Shown piece after piece: positions 23,636 through 35,291 of a DNA stretch of 64,000 nt. The notes below the pieces were generated by a model, which was not told the DNA's origin, ran no database searches, and was given only the letters and a program-made list of their open reading frames with translations. Both the position numbers and the translations under genes were made by a program. Each line of letters opens with the position of its first letter. The stretch's first letter is position 1. The DNA is from Pleurotus djamor (lineage: Eukaryota > Basidiomycota > Agaricomycetes > Agaricales > Pleurotaceae): contig JAPEVF010000188.1 in NCBI GenBank assembly GCA_029747585.1, forward strand, positions 1 to 64,000. Reading direction: 5' to 3'.

Positions 23636-23643
23636 CTTTTATA
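23636..23643 (-). promoter_or_regulatory. TATA box of the small secreted protein gene
   Basis: TATAAAAG on the minus strand, about 82 bp upstream of the ATG at 23554. This spacing suits a short 5' UTR. Confidence 0.6.
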
Positions 23644-25027
23644 CGATGAGTGGGCAGTAGAAAATATCCAAGTCCAGAGGAGTCTAGGAAGTACGTAGGG
23701 GTCACCAGGTGCTCTTCAGCGCGGCTATGCACAACTTCGTGTCGTGCAAGTTTCAGAGACATCCGTCGACGCCGAACTTGGACGTAGTGATCGTTAATAA
23801 ATCCCTACCGATCGTGGAATATCTTCGATGTATGGGGCAGGGGAAATCTGCACTTGCATGATCACCGCAGAAAGGGTCATTCCGGAAAGCGCCCCACGGC
23901 GGTAGGAAAAAACGAACGGCAACTAGACGCGTCACGTTGTACTTACCATTGTCCAAAGTCAATGGAACAGGAGGCTTTTTCCCAGCCAGCGTGTAAGTTC
24001 GAGAGGAGGTTTCAGGAACCCGTCGACACCTAGATTCAAACTGGTAGTTATTGGCGAGCATCTATTTTGGAATTTATCGGATGGGGTAGAAGTTGACGAT
24101 ACTAGCATGGCTAGCGCTGCCGTTGAAAGAGTCATCCCGAAGATATACACAGCGGCTTGGATCCGCCACAGACGTCGTTGAGTGTAGTCGGAAAAACTCT
24201 AGATATTGCTTCAATGTCAGCTTGTAATTCAGTAATTATAAGAGTTTCTTCTCGCCTTTCAAGCGTAGCTGGGGTCGTTCAGATCCTAGTGCTTTTTCAG
24301 CGTATGTAACCATGGATGACAAACGGAGGACTGAGCTCCGTCCAAAGAACTTTCGACTTCGAGCTAATCGGGATTCGGGGATCGGCTGAACGCCATACGA
24401 CCGTACGCAAACGAAAATAACAACACGGTAAAGGGAAAAGGAGATACGGAGCGGCGAAAAAACGGCATCGTAGGGAACATGACTCGGGACACAGTGCGAA
24501 AAGGCCGCAGCAAAGAATTAAGACCATGGGGCGAACAGCCGATTTCTGAGCGGCTTCATGTCGCTTGCTCGCATTCTAGGAAGGGGGCTGGCAGTTTAGA
24601 GACAGAACGCCGTTTTTGTCTATGAGACTGAGAAACCGACTGCCATAGGTCATGCAAGAAAGACGAAACCACGCCGATGCGACAGATTACGACGACTCCT
24701 GGTTCAACGTTGCAGAGAGGCTAGCGCGGCGATCGACCCGAGGCTGAACTCGGTTGTCATTTGGCCGACTTGTCTCGAATGGGCTCAGTGTTGGCACTTT
24801 GCGCGTCCGGCCACAGTTGTGAGAGATTCAAGCTTTGTGAGCTGTGTCTGGGCGAGAGGTTCGAGTTCAAGTCGAGTCAGGGGCGTCTCCAACCAGTTAT
24901 TGCTTGTACCAAATTCATGTGTGCTCACATGGACGGTTCCTCGTACAACAGAAACGGGCAACAACTTCATACTAATACAACATTAGATGGGTTCACATAT
25001 CAACTGTGAAATTTGAGAATCTAAACC
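23644..25027. other. Gene-poor region
   Basis: About 1.4 kb with only short overlapping frames on both strands. Two stretches (about 23755-23805 and 24015-24060) look like diverged copies of each other (CCGTCGAC.. followed by a TTAxT..T core). No gene is supported. Confidence 0.45.
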
Positions 25028-28000
25028 TCAAGTTAAATCAATAACGTCCGCTGGAGAAACAACCTTTCGTCTCTCTTTCTCCGGAAGTTTCTTTGCTCTT
25101 GCATTGGCTTTCTTCTCTCTCTCAGCAACCCTCGCCACCTTGGCTCTAACAGCCAATAGCGGCGGGAGGTTGGATAGATCGATCTTCTCGTCTTCCTCAC
25201 TTGAACTAATTTCAATAATCTCAATTCGTTTATGGTGCGAGACCACAGGAGCGAGAGTCGGTCGGAGTGACATGGGCGAAGGTGGTCGAGGTTGAGTGGT
25301 ACGTGATACGTCGTAGTGTCGATCATCGTCGCTTTCGAAAGGATATCGGTTGACCATAGAAGCAGGAACATGCTCCTTGAACCGAGGAGAGGTATGTTTC
25401 CCAGATTTACGGGGTGACTTCTGTAAGGGAGACGACGACCCGGTGACACTCTCCTCGTCCGAGCTTCGACAAGATGGCTTCCTCCGTCGAGGGGGAGGCT
25501 TGACAGGCGTAGGCGACTGAGACGTCGAACGCGACGTTGTCTGGCTGAAAAAGTCAACATCCAGCGGGAACTTCTTGGGCGTATCGACGTCGGATGACAT
25601 CTTGGAAGGAGAGGTAGACCCAGAGGGCAGGTCATATCGTCCGAAATCTGATGATTCTGTTCTCCCAGAAGAGAGCGACGTTGATGAGGAAGCGAACGTT
25701 ATCTTTGGAGGAGGATGAAACCGAGGGAGCTCATCATCACTGTCGCCATCCGAGTCCGACAGATACATTGATGCCATTGTGAGGTTCTTAGCCAGCGGCT
25801 TCGCTTTGGCAGAAGTCGAGCCTTTCGAAGACGATGCCTTAGGCTGAGAGACGGGGGAAGACTTCATGGGTGATAACTTCGGTGGGCGAGATGTCAAGTC
25901 CTTGATGGGAATTGTTTTACCATCACGAGCTGCTGTACACGAACGGGAAGGTTCGACTGGTGGTGGTATTGAAGGTGCAGATTTTGAAACCTTCGTCGGT
26001 GGGCAGCGTAGGTCAACAACCTTCTGCACATTATAGAATGATTTCAAAGAAGTGGTTTCTTGCGTACTCGCCGCCGTCTTCACTGGTCGTGGGCGAGGGG
26101 GCGGCGCAACAGGAAGGGCATCATCCTCACTCTCCTCTTCCTCCTCTCTCAGGGAAGCTAAATCCAAGCAGATTTCCTCCGCCTCTTCATCGTCTTCCAC
26201 CACCTTCTTCGTTCTGCGTCTACTTTTCGTGGGCTGCGAGCCGGTCGTAGCCTTCGCCCTACTCGTCTTCGTCGCAGAGGCCTTGGAAGTTGTGGAAGTT
26301 GTGCTCAACGACTCCCCAGCTGTTTTCCTCCCTTTCTTGGCCTTCTTCTCGGCCTTCTTCCTTAGCGCCTCTTCATACTCCTCCACTAGCTTCGGTTCCG
26401 CCAACTTGACAATAGAAGCAGGTATCCACACTCTCAAATGCGAGTCGGGAGCTGGAGGAGGTTTCTTCGGACCTTTCTTCTTCGATCCCCCTTCTTCATC
26501 GTCATCGTCATCTTCGCCTTCTTCAGAAGCCCACTCATCCTTATCCTCAGGTCGCCTGATCCCCTTCACACCAGCTTCCGTCAGACGAACCAAATGCGCA
26601 GGCGCCACTTCCAGTCGATATTCCAATAATTTGTCTGTGGATGCATGTTGTCGCTCAGAGTGTATCTTCGTCACAAGATTTTTCTCGTTTTCTTCATCGT
26701 CCGAGTCGTCATCGTCGACGCGCAGCGAGGAGAAATATTTCGTGATCAACTTCGAAGGTGAACCCAACGGTGAGGGAGGTGTAGTCGCCTTCTTCTTCCT
26801 CGGTGTCCTCGGTGCCCCCGACCCAAGCCTCTCCTCTGCATCCAGCACCGAGCGCCGGAGTATCCTCAACACAACACTCGGCCAAATGACCGTCCTGAAC
26901 CGCTTGATGATAGCCTCTCGATAACCCCATTCGAAGTAGAATTCGCAAGTCTCCGCCAACTTGCCCAAATCAGGCTCCTTCACCCACATTGGCTGATTCA
27001 ACTCTATTGCACGACCCAATTTCTCGGATGTTATAGGCTTCACGTAAGATTCCAAGACTTCGAGGTTAGGAAAAGTGTCGGGAATCTTCTTCGACAAGGC
27101 GACATATTTCTTGCCGAGAAACCCTCGAGCGTCGGTGCGCAGTTCATGGCAGAGCTCGGTACGCCAGTTAACAAGGAAGTCGCGAAGAAGGTCAGGAGGG
27201 AGGTTGACGGCGGCGTCGAAGAGAGATTTGCCAAAACCACATCTGGCTAATCCTTGGGCGATCGTGGGACCACATCCAAGAACACCAGCTTGGTGATAAT
27301 CCCCACCTCTCATGAGGCCGATCAGTATGAGACCTCCACGGTCCAATCCCACCGATGGGTGTTTGTTAATATCGCACATGCGGTAGACGGCTGAATGATT
27401 CTTGTCATCCCGACCATCTGAATTGAGGACTGGGTTAGCCCTATTCCCAGAAAGTGTGTTACTCGAGCTGTAAAAGGGTGAGTAGGCTGCTGATAGGACG
27501 AAGAAGCGGAACCTGACTTTCTGATGACCATTGACGCACCGAAAAGGAATGTGTCGACATCGTCAGAGAGAACCGCGTCTATGACGCCTATACGGTTTAG
27601 ATACGCCAACTCTGCTTCGGCCTCGCCCGGCGCCTGACAAGGAAATGAGCTTGGTTTCAGAAAACCACAAGTAAACCACACACCGTTCGCCACTCAAATC
27701 CAAACGCTTCGATAATAGACTTCATCCCGTTCGTCAGCTTGTGTGCAGTAGTTGTAATTCTCTTCCCTCTCTTGAACACCGGACGTTTCGGTCCATCGAA
27801 CACGAAGAGGGGGAGGAACGGTGATCGAAGCAATGTCGCGCATCTGAAGAAGAGCGTTCGCAATTCTGGGTTCTCTCCCTCTTTCCCCCAGTTGGCGTGG
27901 AAGAACCAGATACTCGCGTCGATCCCGACTCGGAACCCGCGCATGCCATTTGTGTTTGCTTCAAACCCCTCGACGACAGCGATATCTGTGAGGGACCTGA

Positions 28001-28095
28001 CTTTGCTTGCCGGGCGTAGTACCTTAGCATATGATCAGCACGAGTTACCAAGTCGAAACACAGATACTTACATCCCATAAACCTGGAACACCCAT
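25028..28095 (-). CDS. GEN1/Yen1-type Holliday junction resolvase (XPG/Rad2 nuclease family)
   Basis: Exon 1 (28095-28072) encodes MGVPGLWD, the family N-terminus; exon 2 (28022-27684) has VGIDASIWFFHA and PLFVFDG; exon 3 starts at 27633 with APGEAEAELAYLNR and DAVLSDDVDTFLFG (acidic active-site residues); the last long exon (from about 27410) has GLILIGLMRGGDYHQAGVLGCG, the helix-hairpin-helix DNA-binding part. A domain rich in basic and acidic blocks and a long Ser/Pro-rich tail follow. The enzyme cuts four-way junctions in recombination. The tail has two SUMO-interaction-like motifs: IEIIEISSSEED, and VIDLT as the last five residues. The splice between exons 3 and 4 (27410-27510) is uncertain; a 95-bp intron with donor GTTCCG keeps frame. 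Confidence 0.9.
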
Positions 28096-28296
28096 CGCGA
28101 GAAGGCAAAACTTGGAAAGGAGTCTGTGTGAGAGATGTTTCTGTCTCTTCGAAGAATTTATATATCGCGCGTGAAGCACCAAGCAAGTCTATGAAAGGGA
28201 CAAGAATAAGAGCAAAGCAACGGCCTCGTTCATCAATCCAAGACCTGACAATGAGGTGTGGCGGAACAAAAAGTTCGAGTTCGCGTTTCGCACTGA

Positions 28297-28310
28297 CACG
28301 TGATCACGTG
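28297..28310. promoter_or_regulatory. Double E-box palindrome upstream of the resolvase gene
   Basis: CACGTGATCACGTG is a perfect 14-bp palindrome of two CACGTG E-boxes overlapping a TGATCA core, about 200 bp upstream of the ATG at 28095. CACGTG is the classical bHLH site. A role is inferred from position only. Confidence 0.45.
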
Positions 28311-29899
28311 GCCGTCGTGCCACTATTACTATTAGGGACCCAGGGGGGAGGAAGGGGGCTGTTGTTGTCGGGTTTCAAGCCCGGAGGATTGGACGCCATG
28401 CAGACATCGGTAACAAGATTTAGAGGGTGGGATTGGGCATATAAAGCACCACTAATAGTGCATCCATATGAGAATTGTCTATGTATAGCGACAAAAGTCG
28501 TAACAAACATCAGTCAATCAAAACATCTGAGCAATCATAACCAGAAAAATAGCAAGGCAACAGACATTCCATGGAACTTGTTCCGAGCTCCAAATAGACA
28601 GCGCCTATTACATAAAAGGGGAGCTATGAAGAGGGACACTTTCAACCCACTCCCGCACGCGATCGGCCAACGGCAGGCTAGCTTTCATATTTTTGCAACT
28701 CAAAGCCTTCGCATCGTCTATAGTACGAGGCCTTTTCCCAGGCCGTGTCGAAGTCGCCCATCGCTCCTTGTTATATGGACGGCATCGACGGGGCGGGGTG
28801 TTGTCGTCGACGTTACAGTCGACTCCTGATTCGTCTTCTAAAGCCTAAGGGGGAGAATAAGATTCCCCGAAAGTTATGTCGTCACGAGCCCTCCACGGTA
28901 CTTATGGCTTGAGACCAAGCACTGTATATCCCAGAACAGGGGCGGGGAAGGGGGTTTGTGGCTTTTGGCATCAAGCGTCTAATTCAAGCTGTTGATCATC
29001 TTAGCCAACTGGTTTTCCATTGACCTCGTCTCGGGACTGACTGTCGGCCAAATAACAATGCATTCGTCTGCCTAGATACCGGAGCCTTTTGCCTTGACAC
29101 CAGCCCAAATTGCACTCCGAGTCGGCATCGCCTTGACTGACTTGATACCGGTGCGCCCCGTTACACGGGTCAACAACCTCAATGGTGGATCTACGGACTG
29201 TCTGATTCCAATTTTCTTCCTTGGTACTGGATAGGCCTTCTCTGGCTTGAAACATCCTCACGCTTAGCTTTCAAAATGGTAGGCCGCTTTGAAGCGCTTC
29301 CCTCGAATTCCCGTGTTAGGTCTCAAATCATTAGGAAGAGCTGTGATTCATCAACCATGACAGTGGATTTCGATGTAAAATTCGCATGGGAAGCGAACAT
29401 ACACCAAAGGACCATACAAATGGACACTCAAGATGCTCTTATAATCAGGTTAACAGTTGATTGCGAGCTGAAACTCGGAACTCCACGAGGTTTGATTCGT
29501 TTCGCTCTCTGTTTTACTCAGCTCACCCAATTCGCACAGCCAAAATGCCCGAGTGCCCAGAAACTGCGGCTATACGCTGACATGGTTATGGATTATGCAT
29601 ACCTCCAACTGGATCATCGCGAGGCCTTCACCATGGCGACCACAGCCAATCCTTATGGTTTAAATACCACTCGAAACTTGAACTCGAGACCCCCATCTTT
29701 CGGGCTCTGGTAGCTTTGAAAAGACCACTTTCTCCTCTTCTAAATACGTGAGTTGACCTCATATCCTTTCCTCCATTTGAAGTGCTGATGTTTTTTCTAG
29801 TCGCTTGTGTAGCCGTCTCTTGCTGGTCAAGGGACAGTTAAGCAGCTTTCTAACAACCTTCTACGAACCCTTTCACGAACCCAATACACGACCCCAGTA
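28311..29899. other. Gene-poor region
   Basis: About 1.6 kb between divergent genes. Open frames at 28128-28829 and 29276-29713 (+) were examined; neither has recognisable motifs, splice support or a paralogue in the window, so they are not called as genes. Confidence 0.45.
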
Positions 29900-31422
29900 A
29901 TGTCGACTTCATCCATTCTCCGTGCTTCACGCCGTGCTTCTCTCAAGCCAGTCGGATCCCCCAAATCAATCCTCAAGCGCTCAGCTACTTTGGCCCTATC
30001 ACCTCTCCTCCTCACCCTCCCATATTCATCATGCCCGACTCTCAATTCGCCTACCTCACCGCTGCCCCAATCTCCAAGCTCCCCTCATGTCCATTTCCCT
30101 CCTACACCCTCAATGTCTTCGACTTTTGTCACCCACTCATCGATGACATACGATCGCGCTCCCATTGACGTCGCACCGAACCCACTCGAGCTNNGCCCCC
30201 TCGCGGAGAGAGATCATACAATGTCTCATTCGCAGACAGCCTTAGCCATGGAATCGTCCCGATCGATGTTCCACCTGTGGATATTGAGATAGACTTTGCG
30301 GAGGATCCCCGTTCGCCTTCAGCGGCGGGTCTGACCTCTCCTCCTCCCGCTTTCCATCGCTTTGTTCGCTTTGCTACGCTCTCACCACATTCACCGCTCC
30401 CCAGTTCGCTCAGCCCTTCAAGCGCCAGGGACTGCGCGACTGTTGCCTCTGGCACTGCTTCATACCCGCGTTCGCCCTACCCTGTAGCATCGTCACCGCC
30501 TTTGACCCCAGCGCAAGATGAAGACTCCGCTCCAATGGAGCCGAAGATGAAACCACGCCGAGTGGTCGCTTGGAAAGGTCACGGCGAACTCAGGTTATCC
30601 GACCTCTTCGCTGCTCCAAGTATATCCTCCCCTCTTCGCCAGTCTCACTTCTCAAATGCCAAAACCAGCAAAGTGACAACTCCATCGCCTCAAGCTTCTT
30701 CTCCTTCCATCGCCAGCGTCTCTTCCAAACCCCCACCCTTGGATTTGAACTCGGGTTCAGACGTTGATAGCGAATGCTCCAATCCTAGTTCCCAACTCCG
30801 AAAGGCTTTCTGGCGATCCGTCTCCCTCGTGGACCTACACGACGAGGATGCTGCTGCAAGTGCCTGGTCTTACCCTCCCTCCGCCGTAGAGCTTCAAGAG
30901 TTCCTAGCAGAACAGGCAGACAGCGATATCGACCAAACCAACATCCCTCGTCTTTCCGTGATGAGCCCGGTTCCTCTCTCTGCTGCACCTCTCTCCGCAG
31001 TCCCGGACTACGTCATGGGTCGTAAACGCGAGATGCTTTGGTCACCCGGTCTCCCCATGAAGAAGCACTCCGTCGACGTCCCGGAATCCGTTACTTCCGA
31101 TTCAGAAGATGATGATTTCATGGGAGACAGGAATCACATGAAGGGCTATACAGTGGGTGATTACGATGGCGATTTGGTCGACTTGACATCGATACTGAGC
31201 CCTGGAGCACAACGTGAAGTGACCTTTACGATGAACCCACCGCCAAGATCAACCGTCGCAGCTCCATCCCCGAATGATCCTTTTGCGGCGTTCCCTTCGT
31301 TCTCGGCGGTGTTACATCTACATGGAGCTCTAGGCGAGGACAAGGCCTTCGATTGTTGCGACGGAAGGGAAAGTGGGAAAACAAATGCGAAGGATAGGAC
31401 CATTGATGTGGAGCTTGATTGA
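29900..31422 (+). CDS. Disordered Ser/Pro-rich protein with SPHVHFPPTP motif (1)
   Basis: The reading frame is open from ATG 29900 to NN at 30193-30194, then continues in another frame to the TGA at 31420-31422. The shift coincides with the unresolved bases, so it is best read as one gene of about 500 residues. The protein is largely disordered. It starts with a basic stretch (SILRASRRASLKP), then SPHVHFPPTP (residues 61-70) and TYDRAPI, shared with the protein at 37580. Later come RFVRFATLS, WKGHGELRLSDLF and acidic segments. Proteins with this short motif occur widely in basidiomycetes without assigned function. HVHF and FVRF loosely resemble PP1-docking RVxF motifs; that is speculation. 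Confidence 0.65.
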
Positions 31423-32045
31423 TTTAGACTAGTTGAGCCTTGTGAACGTTCGATGAAGCTGAAGCTCATGGGGTCGTGTTTATCAAACATGTTTGCTTGT
31501 TTCGCGGGGAGGATCAGCTGATGAATGAGGAAGATTCGATTGATCCGTCTCCCAAAATTGCTCTTTTTACATGCTTTGTTCTTTGCACTTTTCGTTGTCT
31601 CATCCATTGTACCATCATGCATCACCATCCAATCGTATTTTCTATGTTCCTAGTCACCCAGTGCCCTTTCCTTTATCTTGCCGCTCCGTCAGTGATAGAA
31701 TCAGTTACCAACCACCCGAGAGGATGTCAAGATGTATCAGCTGGAGGCATGATGTTTCGCAAAATACCTAGCTCATGATCATGAGATGTTATCCAATTGA
31801 AACAATCGTAGAGTACAGGTAGTCATATAGAGTACATACACGTAGAGGGTATTCTATTAACACACCAATTACGGTTGAAAGGTCCCAAAAGTAGAAAGTG
31901 AATTGAAAAGAAATTGAAGCATTAACCGTCGATATCCAATTATTGAAGTCATGGGCAAAGACGCGGGCGAGGGTACAGAATCAACGAAATAGAGTAGGGA
32001 TGAGGGACGCATAGGATGTGTTTGCAACCACAAAGCTGATGCAAC
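31423..32045. other. Intergenic, convergent 3' ends
   Basis: About 0.6 kb of AT-moderate sequence between the disordered-protein gene (+) and the HAM1-like gene (-). Open frames here lack coding character. Confidence 0.55.
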
Positions 32046-35000
32046 TTAGACGATAGTGAAGCTAGGAGAAGGCATATCATCAACTTATGAACAGAGGAAG
32101 ACGAGAACATCGGGAACTTACGCATCGCTTCGCCATTCTTGGCCTTGAACGGCCTTCTCCTCGCGTTCAGCCGTGCGGTTAACCCATCCGGCTGGGTGAC
32201 CAGCAGATGCCAAGAGCGAGTTGCGCTTGTCGGCGACGACCTTGAACTGAGAGCCCTTTTCTTGAGACTTAATGGAAGCTTCTTCCTGCTTGCGCTTGAA
32301 CAACTAGCGTAAAGATTTGTGAGGAAGGGCACTTGAGAGAGACAAAAGAAGACATACGTCTTGAAGAACCTCGGTTCTCGAAGCACCCTCGGTGACCTTG
32401 GCTTCACGCATGCGATCACGAACGGTCACAAGTTGCCCATCGATGTATTCCATGCCTGTAGTGATGGCATCGGCAATGGCCTACGAGTCTCTGTGAATAC
32501 GGGGAGATGAAAGTCATGTTACTTCTTCACATACCTTCTGGATCTGCTTCTTGACGAGGCCAGTGGCTAGGGGTTTAAGCGTTTTGTACAAGAAGTCATG
32601 TCTCGAGTCGCGGATGGAGAACTTGAGAGAGTCGACTTTGACGTGGACGTTCTTAACTTTGAATACAGAGGATTTGTCTTTATCGGCCGAAACAAGGTGG
32701 ATCGTGGCCTGTAGGTGCAGGGGTGAGCGAGGTACTGACATTGAATAAGAGTGAAAGTTACCGTCAATCCTTGACCACCCAAGACAACATCAGCAAGACC
32801 ACTGTCCATGAGCTTGGGTATGCCAGTCTTCTTTCGGAAGTAAAAGGCGACATCGCGCATGTCGGCTTGGATTTGACCCAAGGTCAACTACATGGTTGTT
32901 CAGTTATAACGCTTGGTAGATGTGGGATAAATTTAGCCTCACGGTAAACTCGTGGTGGTGTTCATCTGTGATGGCGCTGTAGGGGCTGAACTTCACGAAG
33001 TTGTTGGCCTCAAAGGAGACAATGTTGGGGAAGAGGTTGCGGCCAGAAAGGGTCAAGTTCTCGACCACAAGATCCAAATTCTCGTCGGTATATTCTATGC
33101 GAGGAATGGGCATGTATCCGACCTTGTCAACAAGGGTGGGGATGATGATCTTGCGAATGTCATTCCAGAGGTGTGGTTTGAACTTCAAGCTTCCCTCACT
33201 ATCAAAGAGAAGGTCCCGAGTCAAACGAGCCCAGTCTTCGCCAAACCTGGAGTGACGGGGTTATTGAAGAAGGGTCAGGACCTGCAGTTGCGTTGCGTAC
33301 CTCTTATTGAGTGGATCCTCGCCCATGGCGCGGAACCAGTTACCAACACTGTTGAACAGGTTGTCGAAGTGTCCCTTGTACTTATCATCGTAGAACATGC
33401 GACCGTCCTCTCGAAGACGCCTAGCCTGTGTGTTGCAGTCTGGTTCGAGGACATATCCGGGCTCAAGCAGAACCTGTGGAACAATGATAAGCGGATAACC
33501 CTCGCAAAAAGAAGGGCGACTAGCCTTCCGGACGTATGTGTCGACGTTCTTGAACCAAGCGCGGAGTTCAGGGTCTCGTCGAGTGTCGTCAATTAGAACG
33601 TTGATCGCATCCGTGATCATGGCCGTAGTCCGTCCGTTAGCGAAGCGTTCTAGCAGAGTGCGCAACTCCGCGACTGATTGTTTGAGAGCTGGGTCCTGTA
33701 TAGTGCGGTCAGAGATACAATTGAAATACGGAGACTGAACTAACTTACCGAAACGACACCCTTAGCGTGATCTCCCCCTTGTTCACCTGCTGAACGGGCG
33801 TGGGTAGCATATTCTTCGAGGAAATTCAAGAGCCATCGAATAGACTCTTGGTAATCTTTGTGCTTCTGACACTCGAGAATTACCTTCGGTAACGAATTCA
33901 GTCTGTGAAACTCCAAACGATCCATAGGCAAACATACCTTCTTGCCTCGGAAGATAAATTGGTCTCGACGTTCCTCGGGGAAGTATTCTTCAGTCAAGAA
34001 TCTCTTGCCACGTTCATACTGATCATTGGTACGATCCTTGTGCTCTTGAGGGACCTTGTCGAGTAGTTCATCACGATAAGCCAACATCTTATCCTTGATG
34101 CTCTGCAAAAAAAAAAAATTACGGTCTGTGAGACTAGAGTATGGGGAGGCAGCACGTGAGTACACACCTGCTTCTTTGCTTCGGTGGCCTCACCACCTTG
34201 TTCTATGCCGTCGGCACGAGTAGCAAGGTCCGCTCGCTCAGCATCCGCTCGACTCTTTGCCTGTGCGGTCGCTTGATCAGCCTGAGACTTCGCCTCTTGA
34301 AAAGCTTGATCTCCGGATTTCACTTCGCCATTGGCAGTCGTGACCTGAGACAGCGTAAGCATTTGCNCGCCGTATAGGAAAAGAAAGAAAGAGAGACCTT
34401 GGATCCATTGCCAATTGGGTCCTTGGGATGTTGGGCAATTCGAGAATCGGTTCCCGGGATNTTTGCTTCCAGAACAGGNGTCTCATTCGGTCCGGCAAGA
34501 CGACCACCTTCTGTTACGAACTGGTCATTGGGCGCGCTTTCATCGACGCTAGCAAGCTTCTCAGGGTCAGGCTTCAAGCCCTCGGCAGCCTAGGATTATC
34601 CTTGATCAATAATATTCATGTACAGAAGGTCAAAGACACGTACCTTAGCAGCTCCGCGTGCAAGGAGATCCCGTCCTATAGTGGAAAAATCGGACAGCAA
34701 TTTGCGCACTTCCGAGTTTGTCAGAACCAAGGACAAGATGGTTCGAAGATGTTGGACAGCTAATGAGACGATGTAAGGGTCAATGGGAGCATATTCGACG
34801 CATATATGCGCACCTTGTTGCCCGTCTTGCTGAGCTTTCCCCTTGTCAACAGGGATCAAGGAGTTGGGGTCTTTCATTGCGCCGTCAGTACTGACGTCGC
34901 GCGTGTGCCAGAGGAAATATTGGAAAAGCTCGTCTGCGTTCTTTTCCTGAACAATGAGGCGAGCCGTTTCGATAATATCCCGCGTATCTGAGACGAGTTT

Positions 35001-35291
35001 CCTGCCATCGGAAGACAAGGCTTGGAGATCGACGGGCGAGTTGTCGAGTACGTATTTGAGAGTTTGGTCAATCTGAGCGTTCGAAGGAGCACGCCCTGCT
35101 CGGAAAGCAGAAATGACGCCGTACAACCGAATTTTGCGGTCAACGTCAGCATCCTTGTCGGCCTTATTAACGGNATCGGTTACAGAACCCTGCCTTTATA
35201 TCAGCGATTTCTAGAGCAAAGCAAAAGTTCATGATGAGCTCACCGCGGCAGGTTTATCAGAAATGTCTTTGGGAGCGGTGGGGAGAGACAT
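32046..35291 (-). CDS. HAM1-like protein with C-terminal BPI/LBP-type lipid-binding domain
   Basis: A multi-exon gene from ATG 35291 (MSLPTAPKDISDKPAA) to TAA at 32046-32048 (last residues AFTIV). Exons read through an N-terminal helical region (LYGVISAFRAGRAPSN, YFLWHTRDVS), a charged coiled segment (QADQATAQAKSRADAERADL), a long helical core (RWLLNFLEEYATHA, GNWFRAMGEDPLNKRF) and a C-terminal beta-rich part (PTLVDKVGYMPIPRIEYTD, GRNLFPNIVSFEANNF, KLMDSGLADVVLGGQGL). This order matches the fungal HAM1-like N and C families (formerly DUF5923 and DUF4449), the latter related to the BPI/LBP lipid-binding fold. A role in lipid binding or membrane contact is inferred from the fold. Four N bases fall in exons or introns without an obvious break. 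Confidence 0.82.

Noticed and set aside
26052..26924. 290-codon plus-strand frame inside the resolvase gene
   Set aside because: A shadow of the acidic/Ser-rich exon on the other strand; its composition is runs of Ser, Phe and Val without motifs.
29276..29713. 145-codon plus-strand frame
   Set aside because: No recognisable motif, no paralogue and no splice partner; coding bias is not evident by eye.
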